Source of the DNA: Allobosea sp.
GTDB lineage: Bacteria; Pseudomonadota; Alphaproteobacteria; Rhizobiales; Beijerinckiaceae
NCBI RefSeq assembly: GCF_017308075.1
Contig: NZ_JAFKFX010000030.1
Coordinates: forward strand, 62,001 to 126,000
DNA: 64,000 bases
Direction: 5' to 3'
How positions within the stretch are numbered: position 1 is the first letter of the stretch; every line of letters begins with the position of its first letter. Below are positions 60,579-64,000 of the stretch, one piece after another. The translations under genes and the position numbers were made by a program. The notes below the pieces were generated by a model. The model made no database searches, had not been told where the DNA came from, and was given only the letters and a program-made list of their open reading frames with translations.

Positions 60579-61616
60579 ATGGTATCAGTCGAGCTCAAGG
60601 CCGTTTCTAAGAACTGGGGCGGAACCGCCGCCGTCGACCAGGTGACCTTCACCGTTGGCGAGGGCAAGCTCGTCGCGCTGCTCGGCCCATCCGGCTGCGG
60701 CAAGTCGACGACGCTGCGGCTGATCGCCGGGCTGGAGGATGCCAGCTCGGGTGTCATCGCCATCGGCGGCAAGGACGTCACCCAGGCGCCGCCCTCGGGT
60801 CGCGGCATCGCCATGGTCTTCCAGAACTATGCGCTGTTCCCGCATCTCTCGGTGGCCGAGAACATCCTGTTCGGGCTCAAGGTCCGCAAGCTGGGGCGCG
60901 CCGAGCGCGACGAGCGCCTCGCCCGCGCCGCCGAGATCCTCGGCCTCGGAGCCTTGCTCGACCGCAAGCCCTCGCAGCTCTCCGGCGGCCAGCAGCAGCG
61001 CGTCGCGCTCGGCCGGGCCATCGTGGCGCGAGCCCCGGTCTGCCTGATGGACGAGCCGCTCTCCAATCTCGATGCCCAGCTGCGCGTCGAGATGCGCCGC
61101 GAGATCCGCGAATTGCAGCAGCGCCTCGGCATGACCATGGTCTATGTCACCCATGACCAAGTCGAGGCGATGACCATGGCCGACCAGGTCGTGCTGATGC
61201 GCAATGGCCGCATCGAGCAGGACGCGCCGCCCGACGAGCTCTACGAGAATCCGGCCAGCATCTTCGTCGCGCGCTTCGTCGGCACGCCGCCGATGAACGT
61301 CGTGCCGTTGACGGCGCTCCTCTCCGGCGGCGGCGACATCGCTCCGCCTCCCGGACTCGATTCCGCCAGGCTGAGCGTCGGTATCCGCCCCGAAGTGAGC
61401 GAGCTCGCCGAGAACGGCATCGCGGCCGAGGTGGTCGCGGTGGAGTATCTCGGCGCCGACACGCTGATCGAGGCCCGCATCGACGGCCATCCCTTCATCG
61501 TCCGGCGCCCCGGCAAGGTCCGGGCCTTGGCCGGCGACAAGGTCTACATCAAGCTGTCACAATCGCTGCTGCACTGGTTCGACCAGTCGACCGAGCGAAG
61601 GGTGGTTCCGGGGTGA
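60579..61616 (+). CDS. ABC transporter ATP-binding protein, UgpC/MalK type
   Basis: 345 aa. Walker [10 protein letters not shown] (36-44), Q-loop [14 protein letters not shown], signature [14 protein letters not shown], Walker [15 protein letters not shown] and a C-terminal OB/TOBE regulatory domain (about residues 235-345). The FQNYALFPH and [11 protein letters not shown] forms are those of sugar-type CUT1 transporters. ATG 60579 fits the family start [10 protein letters not shown]; an upstream in-frame ATG exists without similarity. It heads the C-B-A-E order of a Ugp-like operon. Confidence 0.9.
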   Translation: MVSVELKAVSKNWGGTAAVDQVTFTVGEGKLVALLGPSGCGKSTTLRLIAGLEDASSGVIAIGGKDVTQAPPSGRGIAMVFQNYALFPHLSVAENILFGLKVRKLGRAERDERLARAAEILGLGALLDRKPSQLSGGQQQRVALGRAIVARAPVCLMDEPLSNLDAQLRVEMRREIRELQQRLGMTMVYVTHDQVEAMTMADQVVLMRNGRIEQDAPPDELYENPASIFVARFVGTPPMNVVPLTALLSGGGDIAPPPGLDSARLSVGIRPEVSELAENGIAAEVVAVEYLGADTLIEARIDGHPFIVRRPGKVRALAGDKVYIKLSQSLLHWFDQSTERRVVPG

Positions 61617-61664
61617 TCCGGCCGCAGAAGCCGGGCGATCGCACGACAACAGGGAGTTCAGAAC

Positions 61665-62957
61665 ATGGACAGACGTGAATTCATGACCGGCGCCATGGCG
61701 CTGGCCGGTTCGGTGGCGATGCCGGCGCTGGCACGCGCGCAGCAGGCCGCCGAGATCTCGTTCTTCTACCCGGTCGCCGTCGGCGGGCCGATCACCAAGC
61801 TGATCGACGCCTATGCCAGTGGCTTCGCCGGCGAGAACGCCGGGATCAAGGTCAACCCGATCTATGCGGGCACCTATCAGGAGACGATCGTCAAGGCGCT
61901 GACCGCGCACAAGAGCGGCACGCCGCCGGTGCTCTCGGTGCTGCTCTCGACGGACATGTTCACGCTGATCGACGAGGACGCCATCGTCCCCTTCGACCAG
62001 TTCGTGAAGACCGACGAGGACAAGAAGTGGCTCGCCAGCTTCTTCCCCGGCTTCATGGAGAACAGCCAGACCGGCGGCAAGACCTGGGGCATCCCCTTCC
62101 AGCGTTCCACAGTGGTCCTCTACTGGAACAAGGAGCTGTTCAAGGAAGCCGGGCTCGATCCCGAGACCCCGCCCAAGACCTGGGCCGAGCAGCTCGCCTT
62201 CGCCCAGAAGCTGACCAAGCGCGACGCCGCCGGCAACGTTACGCAATGGGGCATCCAGATCCCCTCCTCCGGCTTCCCCTACTGGCTGTTCCAGGGCCTC
62301 TCGACGCAGGCCGGCGCGATCCTCGCCAATGCGGCGGGCGACAAGACCGACTATGCCAACCCGGCCGTGGTCGAGGCGCTGCAGTACTGGGTCGACCTCG
62401 CGCAGAAGCACAAGGTGCACCCGACCGGCATCGTCGAATGGGGCACCACCCCGCGCGACTTCTTCGAGCGCAAGGTCGCGATGATGTGGACGACCACCGG
62501 CAACCTGACCAATGTCAGGAGCAACGCCAAGTTCCCCTTCGGCGTTGGCCTGCTGCCGGCCGGCAAGCGGCTCGGCAGCCCGACGGGCGGCGGCAATTTC
62601 TACATCTCCAAGAAGGCCTCGAAGGCCGAGCAGGAAGCCGCCTTCAAGTTCGTGCGCTGGATCACCACGCCCGAGCGCGCGGCGCAGTGGAGCATCGACA
62701 CCGGCTATGTCGCGGTGCGGCCGGATTCCTACGAGACCGCCGCGATGAAGAAATACGCCGCCGAGTTCCCGCCGGCCCTGGTCGCTCGCGACCAGCTTCC
62801 GCACGCCGTCGCCGAGCTCTCGACCCATGAGAACCAGCGCGTCACCAAGGCCCTCAATGACGGCCTCCAGGCCGCGCTGACCGGCACCAAGGCGCCGCAG
62901 AAGGCGATGGAGGACGCGCAGGCCGAGGCCGAGCGCATCCTCAAGCCCTATCGCTGA
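61665..62957 (+). CDS. UgpB-like substrate-binding protein
   Basis: 430 aa. A Tat-like signal is at the start: MDRREFMTGAMALAGSVAMP, then ALARAQQ. The mature protein has the UgpB/MalE fold with EISFFYPVAVGGPITKLIDA and KTWGIPFQRSTVVLYWNKEL, close to glycerol-3-phosphate binding proteins. AGGGAG lies 8 bases before the ATG. Ligand is probably glycerol-3-phosphate, a glycerophosphodiester or a sugar; the exact one is open. Confidence 0.9.
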   Translation: MDRREFMTGAMALAGSVAMPALARAQQAAEISFFYPVAVGGPITKLIDAYASGFAGENAGIKVNPIYAGTYQETIVKALTAHKSGTPPVLSVLLSTDMFTLIDEDAIVPFDQFVKTDEDKKWLASFFPGFMENSQTGGKTWGIPFQRSTVVLYWNKELFKEAGLDPETPPKTWAEQLAFAQKLTKRDAAGNVTQWGIQIPSSGFPYWLFQGLSTQAGAILANAAGDKTDYANPAVVEALQYWVDLAQKHKVHPTGIVEWGTTPRDFFERKVAMMWTTTGNLTNVRSNAKFPFGVGLLPAGKRLGSPTGGGNFYISKKASKAEQEAAFKFVRWITTPERAAQWSIDTGYVAVRPDSYETAAMKKYAAEFPPALVARDQLPHAVAELSTHENQRVTKALNDGLQAALTGTKAPQKAMEDAQAEAERILKPYR

Positions 62958-62976
62958 CCGGACGACGAAGCGGACG

Positions 62977-63855
62977 ATGAACACCCGCGCGACCGCGACC
63001 CTCCATGGCTGGCTGCTGCTGCTGCCGGCCATGGCTTGCCTCGCCCTCTTCACGCACTGGCCCGCCGTCGCGAGCTTCATCGATTCCTTCTACTCGACAC
63101 CGCGCGGGCGCAGGCCCGCGCGGTTCATCGGCCTCGACAACTACCAGCAGATGCTCGCCGACCCGATCTTCTGGAAGGCGATGAGCAATAATCTCTGGTT
63201 CGCGCTCGGCACGGTGCCGACCTCGATCGCGCTCGCCCTGCTGATGGCGGTCTGGGTCAACGACCGTATCCTGGCGCGAACCTGGGTCCGGATGGCCTAT
63301 TTCACGCCGACCGTGCTGCCGATGATCGCGGTCGCCAACATCTGGCTGTTCTTCTTCACCCCGCAATACGGCCTGCTCGAGCAGATCGTCGCCTTCTTCG
63401 GCGGCCGCTCGACCAATTGGCTCGGCTCGCAGGACACCGCGCTCTACGCCGTGACCATCGTCGCGATCTGGAAGGAAGCCGGCTTCTTCATGATCTTCTA
63501 CCTCGCGGCGCTGCAGACGATCCCGCCCAGCCTCGGCGAGGCGGCGGCGATCGAGGGCGCCTCGCGCTGGACCTATTTCCGGCGGATTCAGTTCCCGCTG
63601 CTGATGCCGACGACGCTGTTCGTCCTGATCAACGCGATGATCAACGCCTTCCGCATGGTCGACCATCTCTTCGTGATGACGCGTGGCGGCCCGGACAATG
63701 CGACGACGCTGCTGCTCTACTACATCTACCAGGTCGGCTTCAGCTTCTGGGACACGGCCTATGCGGCGGCGCTGACCTGCGTGCTGCTCGCCCTGCTCGC
63801 CCTGATCGCCTTCATCCAGTATGGCTGGCTCGAACGCAGGACGCATTATCGATGA
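62977..63855 (+). CDS. UgpA-like ABC permease
   Basis: 292 aa, six helices. Start ATLHGWLLLLPAMACLALFT, and the EAA loop is GEAAAIEGASRWTYFRRIQF, then PLLMPTTLFVLINAMINAFR. UgpA/MalF-type permeases pair with a second permease, encoded right after with a 4-bp ATGA overlap. It follows the binding-protein gene by 19 bp. Confidence 0.92.
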   Translation: MNTRATATLHGWLLLLPAMACLALFTHWPAVASFIDSFYSTPRGRRPARFIGLDNYQQMLADPIFWKAMSNNLWFALGTVPTSIALALLMAVWVNDRILARTWVRMAYFTPTVLPMIAVANIWLFFFTPQYGLLEQIVAFFGGRSTNWLGSQDTALYAVTIVAIWKEAGFFMIFYLAALQTIPPSLGEAAAIEGASRWTYFRRIQFPLLMPTTLFVLINAMINAFRMVDHLFVMTRGGPDNATTLLLYYIYQVGFSFWDTAYAAALTCVLLALLALIAFIQYGWLERRTHYR

Positions 63856-64000
63856 GCGCCGCCGCAAAGCCCGCAAAGCTGCCCGCCGGCGGCATCAGCC
63901 GCGCCGATCCTTACGCGCCCAAAGGCCTTTCGCTGACGCTGGAATCCTGCGGCGCGATCCTGCTCGCGCTGATCTGGGTGCTGCCGCTGGCCTATGCGGT
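63852..64000 (+). CDS. UgpE-like ABC permease (partial, runs off the window)
   Basis: The start ATG 63852 overlaps the previous stop. The 49 visible residues begin with a Pro/Ala-rich cytoplasmic stretch and enter the first membrane helix (SCGAILLALIWVLPLAYAV). Position after UgpA and the CUT1 operon order support a UgpE/MalG-type permease. The rest lies beyond the window. Confidence 0.85.
   Translation, partial: MSAAAKPAKLPAGGISRADPYAPKGLSLTLESCGAILLALIWVLPLAYA

Overview
GC-rich chromosomal DNA of an alphaproteobacterium, most likely order Hyphomicrobiales and plausibly Bosea or a close relative. The placement rests on the FlbT/FlaF pair next to tandem flagellins, the TIGR01620/YcjX pair, the PuuD-UraH-PuuE/UraD urate genes, many ABC/TRAP importers and several families of short palindromic intergenic repeats. 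It was inferred from gene content only; no database search was run. I see no rRNA, tRNA, CRISPR array, integrase, transposase or complete prophage.

Layout. (1) 1-11.8 kb: flagellar block. On + lie flgI, a rod-binding protein, a FlgN-like chaperone, a FlaG-like protein, two tandem flagellins, flbT and flaF; on - lie flgE, flgK and flgL. A strong bidirectional terminator separates the two halves. (2) 12.1-23.4 kb: envelope and housekeeping genes: TIGR01620/YcjX membrane and GTPase-like pair with sixA, a TetR regulator divergent from an ABA4-like membrane protein, a DUF2975/XRE pair, a lipoprotein, a MoxR ATPase, a Kef-type antiporter, and a GT4 glycosyltransferase with an LpxH-like phosphoesterase. 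(3) 23.5-26.7 kb: SDR, GNAT, EamA exporter, XRE-cupin regulator. (4) 26.8-35.2 kb, all on -: TRAP transporter (dctP-Q-M), rhodanese, DUF3829 protein, CoxL-like molybdenum hydroxylase large subunit, cytochrome c' and a di-heme cytochrome c. This reads like an import-and-oxidise module. (5) 35.4-40.8 kb: BON-LysM protein, GlcG/HbpS protein, thioredoxin-reductase-like ferredoxin-NADP reductase, isochorismatase-like hydrolase, YfhO-like membrane protein. (6) 41.0-44.2 kb: urate degradation, with puuD divergent from uraH and a fused puuE-uraD. (7) 44.3-48.1 kb: SDR and a 60-aa membrane protein bracketed by inverted ~95-bp repeats, then a SNF2-type helicase translationally coupled to a LysR regulator. 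(8) 48.3-55.3 kb: peptide-type ABC importer (SBP, two permeases, two ATPases) and an M20 peptidase. (9) 55.3-64.0 kb: two small hypothetical genes, then two divergent ABC importers, one Fe/polyamine/phosphonate-like on - and one Ugp-like on +. The window ends inside the second Ugp-type permease.

How the genes work together. The flagellar genes cover hook, hook-filament junction, filament and flagellin control. PuuD, UraH and UraD-PuuE together would convert urate to allantoate, with electrons leaving through PuuD's C-terminal cytochrome domain. The LysR-controlled ABC importer plus M20 peptidase would import and hydrolyse peptides. Visible regulation includes a LysR T-N11-A dyad, TetR-type GTCAA repeats, nested dyads in the divergent ABC promoter, TTAACC hexamers before the flagellin-region genes, and a sigma-54-like element before flgE.

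Nothing here can be called a new defence or mobile system with confidence. The items most worth a second look are the TRAP-rhodanese-CoxL-like-cytochrome string, the LysR-coupled orphan SNF2 helicase beside an inverted-repeat block, and the short palindromic element families.
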